This document shows, in pieces, positions 43,141 to 51,110 of a DNA stretch of 64,000 bases. The stretch is from Pseudomarimonas salicorniae. GTDB taxonomy: Bacteria; Pseudomonadota; Gammaproteobacteria; Xanthomonadales; Xanthomonadaceae. Position numbers and translations under genes: made by a program. Each line of letters starts with the position of its first letter. The stretch's first letter is position 1. The stretch is from the NCBI RefSeq assembly GCF_023156535.1, contig NZ_JALNMH010000004.1, positions 186,001 to 250,000 on the forward strand, read 5' to 3'. The notes beneath the pieces were generated by a model. The model was not told the DNA's origin and ran no database searches. It worked only from the letters and a program-made list of their open reading frames with translations.

Positions 43141-45543
43141 TCACTCCCGACCGGAGAAGCGCGCGTAGACCTCGTCCGCCGGCAGCGCCGGGGCCACCAG
43201 ATAGCCCTGCATCTCGGTGCAGCCGTGGCGGGCGAGAAAGGCCTTCTGGGCCGCGGTCTCCACGCCCTCGGCGGTCACCGCCAGGCGCAGCGCGCGCGCC
43301 AGCTCGATGATCGCCACCGCAATCGCCTCGTCCTCCTCGTTGCCGGGAATGTCCGAGATGAAACTGCGGTCGATCTTCAGCCGCTCGATGGGAAAACGCT
43401 TGAGGTAGCCGAGGCTGGAGTATCCGGTGCCGAAATCGTCGATGGCCAGGCGCAGCCCCAGCTCGCGCAGGGAATGCAGTCGGCGCATCGCATCATCGGC
43501 GTCGGCGATCAGCACCGACTCGGTCAGTTCGAGTTCCAGCAGCTCGCCCGGCAGCGCGTGGCGCTCGAGCAGCCGGCCAAGGCTCTCGACGAAGTCCGAC
43601 TGGTTGAACTGCATCGCCGACAGGTTGACCGCCACCGGGACCCGCCAACCGCGCCCGGCCCAGGCGGCGGCCTGGGCGGCGGCACGCTCCAGCACCCACT
43701 GGCCGATCGGGATGATCGCCCCGCTCTCCTCGGCGATCGGGATGAAGCGCGAAGGCGGCACCTCGCCCAGCTCATCGTCGCACCAGCGCAGCAGGGCCTC
43801 GACGCCCACCAGCCGGCCATCGGCGATACCGAGCTTGGGTTGGTAGTGCAGCTCCAGCAGGTCGGCATCCAGCGCCCGGCGCAGCGCCTGGTCCAGCTTC
43901 ATCCGCGACAGCAGACCGACATTCATGTGCCGCTGGTAGAAGCGGAAATCCGAACGCCCGCGCTCCTTGACCGCGTACATCGCACTGTCCGCGTTCTTGA
44001 TCAGCTCGTCGGCGTCCTCACCGTCATCCGGGTACATGGCGATGCCGATGCTGGCGGTCAGGGTGAAGGTCATCTCGTCCACCACCACCGGTTTCGCCAG
44101 GTCGGTGAGCAGGCGGCGGGCGGCAATCTCGGCGCCGGCTGCGTCGACCTGGCTGAGCACCAGCACGAACTCGTCGCCGCCCAGCCGGGAGGCAGTGTCG
44201 ACCGCGCGCAGGCCGATGCGCAGGCGATCGGCGATCTCGACCAGTACACGGTCACCGAAGGCGTGGCCCAGGGAGTCGTTGATCTGCTTGAAGCGGTCGA
44301 GGTCGATGAACATCACCGCGAACCCGGAGCGCGAGCGCTGCGCGTGGCGGACCGCGAACTCGAAGCGGTCGCGGAGCATGATCCGGTTCGGCAGGCCGGT
44401 GAGGGCATCGGTGAAGGCCAGCTCCTCGATCCGCCGCTTGGCCGCCATCGCCTCGGTGAGATCCTTGAAGAAGCCGATGAAGGTATCCGGCTGGTCTTCC
44501 TCGCCGCGGATGCGCACCACCGAGAGCAGACACGGATAGGCCTCGCCGCTGCTGCGCCGCGCCCACAGCTCGCCCTGCCAGTAGTCGTGCTCGATCAGCG
44601 CGGCGCGCACCTCGGAGAAGCTCGTGCTGCCGGCCTGTTCAGCCAGGAAGCGCTCGCTGGGCAGACCCTTGATGTGGCTGCGCTCAAAGCCGGTCAGGCG
44701 CGAGAAGGCCGGGTTCGCGGCCACCAGGTGCAGAGTGTGGTCGGCGACGAAGATGGCGTCGAGGCTGGATTCGAAGACGCTGGCAGCCAGCTTCAGTCGC
44801 GCCTCGTCGGCCAGCCGCTGGGTGATGTCGCGGAACGAGAAGACCCGCCCGATCGGCCTTCCCCGCGCGTACTGCGGCAGGGTCACCCGCTCCAGGACCC
44901 GCCCGCTGCGCAGCAGCAGCATGTCCTCGGCTTCCAGCAGTGGAGAGCGGCGGATGTGGGAAAAGCGCTCCGAGTAGCCCTCCGGATCGACCACATGCTG
45001 ACTGAGCCAAGCCAGCACCGCGGCATCGTCGCGCCGTGTCAGCAGCACATCGGGCAGGTCCCACAGCTCGGCGAAGCGGTGGTTGTAACCGCGGATCCCG
45101 CCCTCCATGTCGAGCACGAGAATGCCGTCTGCGGTGCTCTCAAGGGTTGCCCGCAGCTCGGCGATGATGGTTTCCAGCTCCTGCTCGACCTGACGCTGCG
45201 CGGAGCGGTCGATCATTGCCACCACGAGCATGGGCTCGCTGCCGTCGACGCAAAGCCGGCTGACCCGACGGTCGACCTGGACGACGCTGAGGTCGGGCCG
45301 GGTGACCAGGGTTTCGGAGTAGATGGAGTCGCCACGCCCGGCGGCGACGTCCTCCCAGAAAAACAGGTCCTGCGAGGTGGCAGCAAAGTTCACCACCGGC
45401 TGGCCGATAAGTCGCTCGCGGGGCAGTCCGAGCAGGGTCTCCGCGGCGCGATTCACCGCGAGGATCCGCTGCTCCTCCGCATCGACCAGCCAGACGGCCT
45501 CCAGCACGCTCTCGATCAGCGCCTGGAGGGAGCCAAGGCTCAT
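43141..45543 (-). CDS. PAS-GGDEF-EAL bifunctional cyclic-di-GMP protein
   Basis: The 800-residue cytosolic protein has three PAS-type domains (about 6-110, 130-245, 255-365), a GGDEF domain (375-540) and an EAL domain (555-795). The cyclase active site GGDEF (455-459) is intact, as is the RxxD inhibitory site (RAVD, 446-449), five residues upstream. The phosphodiesterase side keeps EAL (582-584), ELTES, and IDDFGTGYSSL. Both activities are therefore possible; the net output cannot be told. I chose the ATG at 45543, which overlaps the HD-GYP stop by four bases, so the two c-di-GMP genes are translationally coupled. Confidence 0.92.
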   Translation of the reverse strand: MSLGSLQALIESVLEAVWLVDAEEQRILAVNRAAETLLGLPRERLIGQPVVNFAATSQDLFFWEDVAAGRGDSIYSETLVTRPDLSVVQVDRRVSRLCVDGSEPMLVVAMIDRSAQRQVEQELETIIAELRATLESTADGILVLDMEGGIRGYNHRFAELWDLPDVLLTRRDDAAVLAWLSQHVVDPEGYSERFSHIRRSPLLEAEDMLLLRSGRVLERVTLPQYARGRPIGRVFSFRDITQRLADEARLKLAASVFESSLDAIFVADHTLHLVAANPAFSRLTGFERSHIKGLPSERFLAEQAGSTSFSEVRAALIEHDYWQGELWARRSSGEAYPCLLSVVRIRGEEDQPDTFIGFFKDLTEAMAAKRRIEELAFTDALTGLPNRIMLRDRFEFAVRHAQRSRSGFAVMFIDLDRFKQINDSLGHAFGDRVLVEIADRLRIGLRAVDTASRLGGDEFVLVLSQVDAAGAEIAARRLLTDLAKPVVVDEMTFTLTASIGIAMYPDDGEDADELIKNADSAMYAVKERGRSDFRFYQRHMNVGLLSRMKLDQALRRALDADLLELHYQPKLGIADGRLVGVEALLRWCDDELGEVPPSRFIPIAEESGAIIPIGQWVLERAAAQAAAWAGRGWRVPVAVNLSAMQFNQSDFVESLGRLLERHALPGELLELELTESVLIADADDAMRRLHSLRELGLRLAIDDFGTGYSSLGYLKRFPIERLKIDRSFISDIPGNEEDEAIAVAIIELARALRLAVTAEGVETAAQKAFLARHGCTEMQGYLVAPALPADEVYARFSGRE

Positions 45544-46868
45544 GCCGCCGCGGAGCCTTCCTGTGGCTCGCGCGAGCGCTCGAAGAAGTAGCACATGCGC
45601 TTGCGCGGTGAGAGGTAGTCGAACACGGCGCGTGGCAGCTGCAGCGGCTTGAGCGCGCGCTGCACGCCCAGCGTCGGGCTGTCTTCGAGGTCGAGGATCA
45701 GGGCCTCCTCGGTCGGCACCTCGGGATCGTAGACCACGACCCGCGGCTTCAGGGGGCGCATCGGATTGACCGCCACCGACAGCGCGAAGCGCTCGTCGTT
45801 GAGCTGCACCACCGAGCCGGGCGGATACACGCCCATCATGCGGATGAACACCGCCATGGTGGTCGCGTCGTAGCGCCCGCGTTGACGGGCGAACATGATC
45901 GCCAACGCGTCGTGCGGGGTGAGGGCCTGGGCGGGATTGGCGGGATTGCAGAGATTGTCGTACTGGTTGACCAGCGAGACCACGCGGGCCCCGAGGCCGA
46001 TGGACTCGCCGAACAGACCGGCGGGATAACCACTTCCGTCGGCGTGTTCGTGATGCTGCAGGATGATTTCTTCAGCGATCGGCGGCAGGCCGAGCGGCCG
46101 CACCAGGCGTACGCCGTGCTCGACGTGCTGCTGGAACAGGCGCCGCTCCGCCGGGCCGCCGGCCGTGCCCTCGTCCGCCCAGCGCAGCCGGTCGGGCAGC
46201 TCCAGCTTCCCGATATCGTGCAGCAAGGCCCCGAGACCGATCTGCCGCAGGGATTCGGTGTCGTAACCGCAGGCGCGGCCCAGCAGCACGGAGAGGACGG
46301 TCACGTTCAGCGCGTGCAGCGCGGACTCCTCGCCGGCCTTCTCCGACAGCAGACGGATGGCGACCTCGCGTTCGCCGGTCATCTCCTCGACCATCGAGGC
46401 GATGAGGGTGGAGGCCTCGCCGACCGCCTGCTCGGGCTGAGCGCGCAGCATCTGTACGAGGCCGCGGTAGCTGCGCGAGGCATCACCGAACTGGCGCTCG
46501 CAGCGCTCAAGGTTGGCCTGCTGGGCCAGAAGCAGCTCGCGCTTGCCACGACGCCCGTTGCTCACGTCGCCGCTCTCGCCGACGCTCTTCGCAGCTGCGG
46601 ATTGCGCGGTGGGCTGATCGGCCTGGCCGGCGTCATCGCCCGCCGCGGGCTCGGCCAGCGCCTCGGGCAGCGGTTGCACATCGCTGCGTTCAGGCGAATA
46701 GCGCACGCGCTGCAGCCCCAGGTCGCGCAGCGCCTGGATCTGCTCCAGACTGCGCAGCTTGAAGCTGTTGAAGGGAAAAGGATGCTCGGTCCACCCGAGG
46801 TCCAGATGGATGAACACTCCGATCCGCAGCCGGTCGATCTCGACCAGGCTTGTCTGGCTATCCTTCAT
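45540..46868 (-). CDS. HD-GYP domain c-di-GMP phosphodiesterase with DUF3391
   Basis: The 442-residue protein has an N-terminal DUF3391 domain (residues 6-60), a low-complexity linker (65-110) and a C-terminal HD-GYP domain. The metal-binding and signature motifs are intact: LLHDIGK (215-221) and HHEHADGSGYP (272-282). HD-GYP enzymes hydrolyse c-di-GMP. It is in an operon with the GGDEF-EAL gene and divergent from the HDOD-GAF gene. A near-perfect inverted repeat sits 12 bases upstream of its ATG. Confidence 0.92.
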   Translation of the reverse strand: MKDSQTSLVEIDRLRIGVFIHLDLGWTEHPFPFNSFKLRSLEQIQALRDLGLQRVRYSPERSDVQPLPEALAEPAAGDDAGQADQPTAQSAAAKSVGESGDVSNGRRGKRELLLAQQANLERCERQFGDASRSYRGLVQMLRAQPEQAVGEASTLIASMVEEMTGEREVAIRLLSEKAGEESALHALNVTVLSVLLGRACGYDTESLRQIGLGALLHDIGKLELPDRLRWADEGTAGGPAERRLFQQHVEHGVRLVRPLGLPPIAEEIILQHHEHADGSGYPAGLFGESIGLGARVVSLVNQYDNLCNPANPAQALTPHDALAIMFARQRGRYDATTMAVFIRMMGVYPPGSVVQLNDERFALSVAVNPMRPLKPRVVVYDPEVPTEEALILDLEDSPTLGVQRALKPLQLPRAVFDYLSPRKRMCYFFERSREPQEGSAAA

Positions 46869-46880
46869 CCTGACCCCGTC

Positions 46881-46894
46881 GCAGACACGTCTGC
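46881..46894. promoter_or_regulatory. Inverted repeat upstream of the HD-GYP gene
   Basis: GCAGAC-AC-GTCTGC is an inverted repeat with 6-bp arms in the 184-base divergent gap (46869-47052) between the HD-GYP and HDOD-GAF genes. It could be an operator or a leader hairpin; the rest of the gap shows nothing else I can name. Confidence 0.25.
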
Positions 46895-47052
46895 ACGATC
46901 CACTCGATCCTGAGCGCCCGTCTAGGGTAGTCGAAACGCCGAGCGAAGTGCATGGCCACAGCTCGCGCTGGCAGGGACGCTGGGCAGGCGCGATTCTTTG
47001 CTTGCCGAGGGCAGCGGCTTGGGGGCAGGCTTGGACACGGGAGAGTCAGGGG

Positions 47053-48480
47053 ATGGACAGGATGGCCCGCGCGACGACAAGCCTCGACGAGTGGGTGCAC
47101 CAGCTGACCAGCCGGCAGCTGCCGGCGTTTGCCCGCACCGCACAGCGCATCGCCGGCAAGGCGCAGGATGCCGACAGCTCGGCCGGTGAACTGGCGGCGC
47201 TGATCCTGCAGGATGTGTCGATGACCACCCGCCTGCTGCGGATGGCCAACAGCATCCTCTTCAATCCTTCGGGTGGACGGATCAGCACCATCAGCCGCGC
47301 GATCATCGTGCTCGGCTTCGATGCGGTGCGCGATCTGTGCCTGTCGATCGCGATCATCGACGGGCTTCTCAAGGGGCCCAACCGCGAACTGGTTGCCCGC
47401 GGCATGGGCACCGCCCTCCACGCCGCGCTACAGGCACGCAACCTGGCCCGGATCGCCCGGCTGCCCGAGGCCGAGGAGGTCTTCGTCGCGACCCTGCTCT
47501 CGCACCTCGGCGAGCTGGCCCTGATGTGCTTTGCGGGCGAGGCCCAGCCCGACCTGCCGGCGAGGCTTGCGGCGATCCGTCGGCTGCCGGCCGCGAAACG
47601 CGAAGCCGCCGAAACCGAACTGCTGGGGTTTCAGCTGCGCGAGCTGACCGCCTCGCTCAACCGGGAGTGGCGACTCAGCGGCCTGCTGTCGCGCACGCTC
47701 GACCGTCGGAGCCCACCCGACGCCCGGGTGCGGGCGGTGCAATACGGCGACGCCCTGGCCGAATGCCTGGCGCGCGGCGACCAGGGCGCCGCGCTGGACG
47801 CCCTGATCGTGGAGGCCTGCGACACCCTGCGGCTGGCCGCCGAGCCCTTGCGCGAAAGCGTGCTCTCGACCTGGCGCGATGCCTCCGAGGCCGGCCACGC
47901 GCTCGGCGCGGACCTGGCCCGGGAACAGCGGCCTGCCCCCGTCTCCGAGCCGCCGCGCTGGAACACGGGCGATGCCGGCCTGCAGATGGCCGTACTGCGC
48001 GAGATCTCCCAGCTGCTTATCGAGCAGCAGCCCAGCGTCGGCGCGCTGATGGAGCTGGTGCTGGAGGGGCTGTTCCGCGGCGTTGGCCTCGACCGCGTGG
48101 TCTTCGCCCTGCTCAGCCCCGACCGCCGGTTGTTGCGGCAGAAGACCGCACTCAGCATCGATCCGGTCGGCCTGGAAACCGGATTCGAGTTCGCCGCGCG
48201 ACCGGCCGAGGCCAATCCGCTGGCCTGGTGCCTGGGCCATGACCAGCCGCTCTGGCTGGGCGGCCCCGGCGCCGGTCAGGTCCCCGGCGACCGGAAGCTC
48301 GAGGCGCTTTGCGGCGGGCAGTGCCTGATCCTGCCGCTCGCGGTCGGCGCGACGCCCATCGGCTGCCTCTACGCCGACCGCGCGGCCAGCGGCCGCGAGC
48401 TGAGCGATGAGCTCTACACGCAGTTCCGCCTGTTCGGCCACCAGGCGCGGCTCGGGCTGGCCTTCATCAAGTCACGCTGA
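47053..48480 (+). CDS. HDOD-GAF signal transduction protein
   Basis: The 475-residue protein has an N-terminal HDOD domain (about residues 14-210; SSAGELAALILQDVSMTTRLLRMAN is its typical core). A linker follows, then a C-terminal GAF-type domain (about 320-470). HDOD proteins lack the catalytic HD pair and act as signalling scaffolds, often in motility and c-di-GMP pathways. I chose the ATG at 47053; another ATG at 47062 is possible. The open frame extends upstream to 46759 but would overlap the HD-GYP gene. Partner and ligand are unknown. It ends nine bases from the convergent DUF817 gene. Confidence 0.85.
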   Translation: MDRMARATTSLDEWVHQLTSRQLPAFARTAQRIAGKAQDADSSAGELAALILQDVSMTTRLLRMANSILFNPSGGRISTISRAIIVLGFDAVRDLCLSIAIIDGLLKGPNRELVARGMGTALHAALQARNLARIARLPEAEEVFVATLLSHLGELALMCFAGEAQPDLPARLAAIRRLPAAKREAAETELLGFQLRELTASLNREWRLSGLLSRTLDRRSPPDARVRAVQYGDALAECLARGDQGAALDALIVEACDTLRLAAEPLRESVLSTWRDASEAGHALGADLAREQRPAPVSEPPRWNTGDAGLQMAVLREISQLLIEQQPSVGALMELVLEGLFRGVGLDRVVFALLSPDRRLLRQKTALSIDPVGLETGFEFAARPAEANPLAWCLGHDQPLWLGGPGAGQVPGDRKLEALCGGQCLILPLAVGATPIGCLYADRAASGRELSDELYTQFRLFGHQARLGLAFIKSR

Positions 48481-48489
48481 AGCGTTCCA

Positions 48490-49329
48490 TCAGCGCACCG
48501 CCACCGTGGCCCGGACATGCTTGAGATTCACGACGAGTGTGAAGCTCATCAGCACCAGCAGCGACCAGGAGCCCCACTTCGCCACGTGCACCTTCGACCA
48601 CGCTCCCATCTGGTGCGGGTAGGTCCACAGACCGAACAGGGTGCCGGCGTTCTCGGCGATCCAGATGAAGAAGGCGATCAGCAGCATGGCCAGGGGCAGC
48701 GGCATGCGCCGTTCATGATGCAGCGGGCGAAAGCGCACCGTGGTCCGGGCATAGAGCCCGAGCGCCAGCGCCGCCAGGATGGCCCGGTGGTCGCCGATGA
48801 AATGCTGGGTGAAGAAGTTGAGGTACAGCGCGCCCGCCATCAGACCGGCCATCCAGTATGGCGGGTGCCGTTCGACGCGCAGGTCGAACAGGCGCCAGGC
48901 CTGGATGATGTAGCTGCCGACGGCCGCATACATGAAGCCCGAGAACAGCGGCACGCCGAAGAGCTTGCTCCAGGCCGGGTCGGCGTACTGCCACGACCCG
49001 ATCGCCGGAGAGGTCTTGAACACCTCGAGGGCGAAGCCGAGCAGATGGAACAGGCAGATCGCGCGCAGCTCGTCGCGGCTCTCGAGGCCCAGTGCCAGCA
49101 TGCCGGCCTGGATCGCCAGCGCCCAGACCAGCAGGAGATCGTAGCGGGGAATGCCGGCCAGGCCCTCGCGCGGCATCAGCAGCACGGCGAGGAAGAACAG
49201 CCCGGCGAACAGGCAGGCCCGGGCCTCCTTCAGGCCAAAGACCAGGAGCTCCTGCATCGATGCGGGCAGGGGCTCCAGCCAGGACTGCAAGCGCGGATCG
49301 AGGTCGAGGGAATGGGCGCGAACGGTCAT
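48490..49329 (-). CDS. DUF817 family integral membrane protein
   Basis: The 279-residue protein has about eight hydrophobic segments and a conserved FGLKEARACLFAGLF start. It also has CLFHLLGFALEVFKTSPAIGSW, the WSKLFGVPLFSGFMYAAVGSY block and GTLFGLWTYPHQMGAWS, which I recognise as DUF817. No function is known. The histidine- and tryptophan-rich membrane region recalls enzymes of lipid or carotenoid type, but that is speculation. I chose the ATG at 49329. The 77 bases upstream (49330-49406) hold nothing clear. Confidence 0.82.
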   Translation of the reverse strand: MTVRAHSLDLDPRLQSWLEPLPASMQELLVFGLKEARACLFAGLFFLAVLLMPREGLAGIPRYDLLLVWALAIQAGMLALGLESRDELRAICLFHLLGFALEVFKTSPAIGSWQYADPAWSKLFGVPLFSGFMYAAVGSYIIQAWRLFDLRVERHPPYWMAGLMAGALYLNFFTQHFIGDHRAILAALALGLYARTTVRFRPLHHERRMPLPLAMLLIAFFIWIAENAGTLFGLWTYPHQMGAWSKVHVAKWGSWSLLVLMSFTLVVNLKHVRATVAVR

Positions 49330-49406
49330 GCCATCCAGTCCAACCGGAGAACATGGCGGTCTGCGGGCAGATTGCGGCGTGGATCTGGCTCGGGCAGCGG
49401 CTCGGA

Positions 49407-50525
49407 TCAGGGCGCGTACGCGCGGTTGATGCACTGCTGGTAGCGACTCTGGACCCGGTTGGCGAACCAGGCGGTGGTGAGCCGCCGGCTGATCTTCGGG
49501 CCCTCGAGAACGATCTGCGGCAGCACCGCGCGCGGCAGCGGCTTGCCGGCCCGGGCGTCGGCGGCGGCAAACACGGCGCGCCAGGTTTCGCTCTGCTCGA
49601 ACTCGAAGCGGTTCTCCAGGGCGAGGTCGCGACGGACGCGCCATTCCGGCAGGCCAAGCTGGGGGGCGAGCGAGATCGCCACCTGCTCGGTCCGAGCGGT
49701 GCGCGAGTCGAACAGTCCCTGGTCGGGCAGTCGCAGGTCGCCGTCCGGCGCCAGCGCCTGCCCCGAAAGCAGTGAGAGGGCCTTCTGGAAGGCTGCGTTG
49801 CGGCTGGCATACCAGCCGGCATTGAAGTCGGCGTAGCGATAGATGTGGCGGTCGTAGCTGTTCGGGTACTGCAGCAGGTGGGCGATACCGAAATACACGC
49901 CGCCGCGCCGGGTAAAGACCTCGTCGCGAATCGAAAGCCCGGCGCCATAGGGGTAGCCATGCTCGGCAGCGTGCCGCGCGGCGAACTCGATCGAGACCTG
50001 CATCGAGCCGCCGGTGCGCACCGGGTTGGCCGAAGCGAACAGCGCCTGGCCCAGTGGCACGCGGCCGATCAGCTCCTCGAACAGGTCGCTCATGTCCTTC
50101 TCGGTGCGCAACGCAGCAACGCGCTGCTCGAAGCGCTGGCCATTTCCCGAGGGCAGCTCGAGCACCGCAGCCACCGCGACCGGCGGAATCTTCAGCCGCG
50201 CCGCGCGGCGCTCGATCTCCTGTCTTGCGATGCGCGGCAGGCCGGGCACCTCGGGGTTCGCGCGGTAGCCTGTCTCCTGCTCGATCACCGCCAGCGCAGC
50301 GCAGAGATTGTCGGTGCTAGGCAGCAGGGCGAGGTGGCGGAAGGCAGCTTCGATGTCGGTGGCCCAGCCTTCGCGGTCGACACCCTTGGCCGGCAGCAGT
50401 CCGATCAGCTGCTCGCGGACCTCCGCGGGCGTGCGCTCGGGCCAGCGTCGCTCGGGCGGCGTGCTGCAGGCGGCAAGGCCAAGCAGGACGGCGCAGGCGA
50501 CGAGGAATCGACAGGGACGGCGCAT
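49407..50525 (-). CDS. DUF1615 family lipoprotein
   Basis: The 372-residue protein has a lipoprotein signal with lipobox LAAC (lipidated Cys20), and a domain matching DUF1615: GWATDIEAAFRHLALLPSTDNLCAALAVIEQET near the start, and FGIAHLLQYPNSYDRHIYRYADFNAGWYASRNAAF later. The IEQET stretch recalls a lytic transglycosylase-like Glu, and a peptidoglycan-related role is conceivable but unproven. Probably anchored in the outer membrane. It precedes the DUF817 gene on the same strand. Confidence 0.85.
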   Translation of the reverse strand: MRRPCRFLVACAVLLGLAACSTPPERRWPERTPAEVREQLIGLLPAKGVDREGWATDIEAAFRHLALLPSTDNLCAALAVIEQETGYRANPEVPGLPRIARQEIERRAARLKIPPVAVAAVLELPSGNGQRFEQRVAALRTEKDMSDLFEELIGRVPLGQALFASANPVRTGGSMQVSIEFAARHAAEHGYPYGAGLSIRDEVFTRRGGVYFGIAHLLQYPNSYDRHIYRYADFNAGWYASRNAAFQKALSLLSGQALAPDGDLRLPDQGLFDSRTARTEQVAISLAPQLGLPEWRVRRDLALENRFEFEQSETWRAVFAAADARAGKPLPRAVLPQIVLEGPKISRRLTTAWFANRVQSRYQQCINRAYAP

Positions 50526-50549
50526 GCGAAGGGTCCGATGCCCGCGCCG

Positions 50550-50978
50550 TCAGGGATCGGCGACGTAGCGCAGGGCGTCAAAGCCGCTGGAGAACAGGGT
50601 CGGCAGCACCGGCATCTCGCGCAGGGACTCGCAGTATTCGACCCCGGGCGGAACGAAGCTGCAGCCGACCAGGTCGACACGGCGGATCGGCGTATCGATC
50701 AAGCCCAGAGGGACCAGGGTGTAGCCGGAACCGCGCACCGCGCAGGCATCGCGCAGATGCACCTCGACCCGGCGGGTATCGCCCACGTCGTGCAGGCTCC
50801 ACGGCAGGTTGCCATCGGCGCAGTCGGTCTCCTCGATCAGCAGCTGGGCGACCTCTCCGGGCCGCAGGGGCGACGGGAAGATAGTGACCTCCAGCTGGGC
50901 AGCCACAGCCGGTGCCGCGACCAGAAGGGTCGCCGCACCGCCCACAGCCAGCCATGTCAGAAGCGATCTGTGCGCCAT
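50550..50978 (-). CDS. Hypothetical exported protein
   Basis: I do not recognise this 142-residue protein. It has a clear signal peptide (LLTWLAVGGAATLLVAAPAVAA, residues 6-27). The mature part has an immunoglobulin-like beta pattern (LEVTIFPSPLRPGEVAQLLI) and four cysteines (about 53, 79, 105 and 116) that could pair in the periplasm. The end, PVLPTLFSSGFDAL, recalls PxPTLS-like sorting ends in some Lysobacterales secreted proteins, but no membrane helix follows. It lies 24 bases before the DUF1615 gene, so the two may be cotranscribed. Confidence 0.7.
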   Translation of the reverse strand: MAHRSLLTWLAVGGAATLLVAAPAVAAQLEVTIFPSPLRPGEVAQLLIEETDCADGNLPWSLHDVGDTRRVEVHLRDACAVRGSGYTLVPLGLIDTPIRRVDLVGCSFVPPGVEYCESLREMPVLPTLFSSGFDALRYVADP

Positions 50979-51110
50979 CCAGCCCGGGATTCCTTCAGCC
51001 AGTCCGCAGCGGATTCTAGCGGCCCCGGGTTGACCTGCGCTGACTCGCAGCCGACCGTTGCGGAAGAGCGGCGGTGGAGCCGCGGCTGCGCGATGTCCGG
51101 GCCAGCCCGC

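Noticed and set aside
43099-45591. 830-residue open frame on the plus strand
   Set aside because: Exact antisense shadow of the GGDEF-EAL gene, low-complexity composition, no start context.
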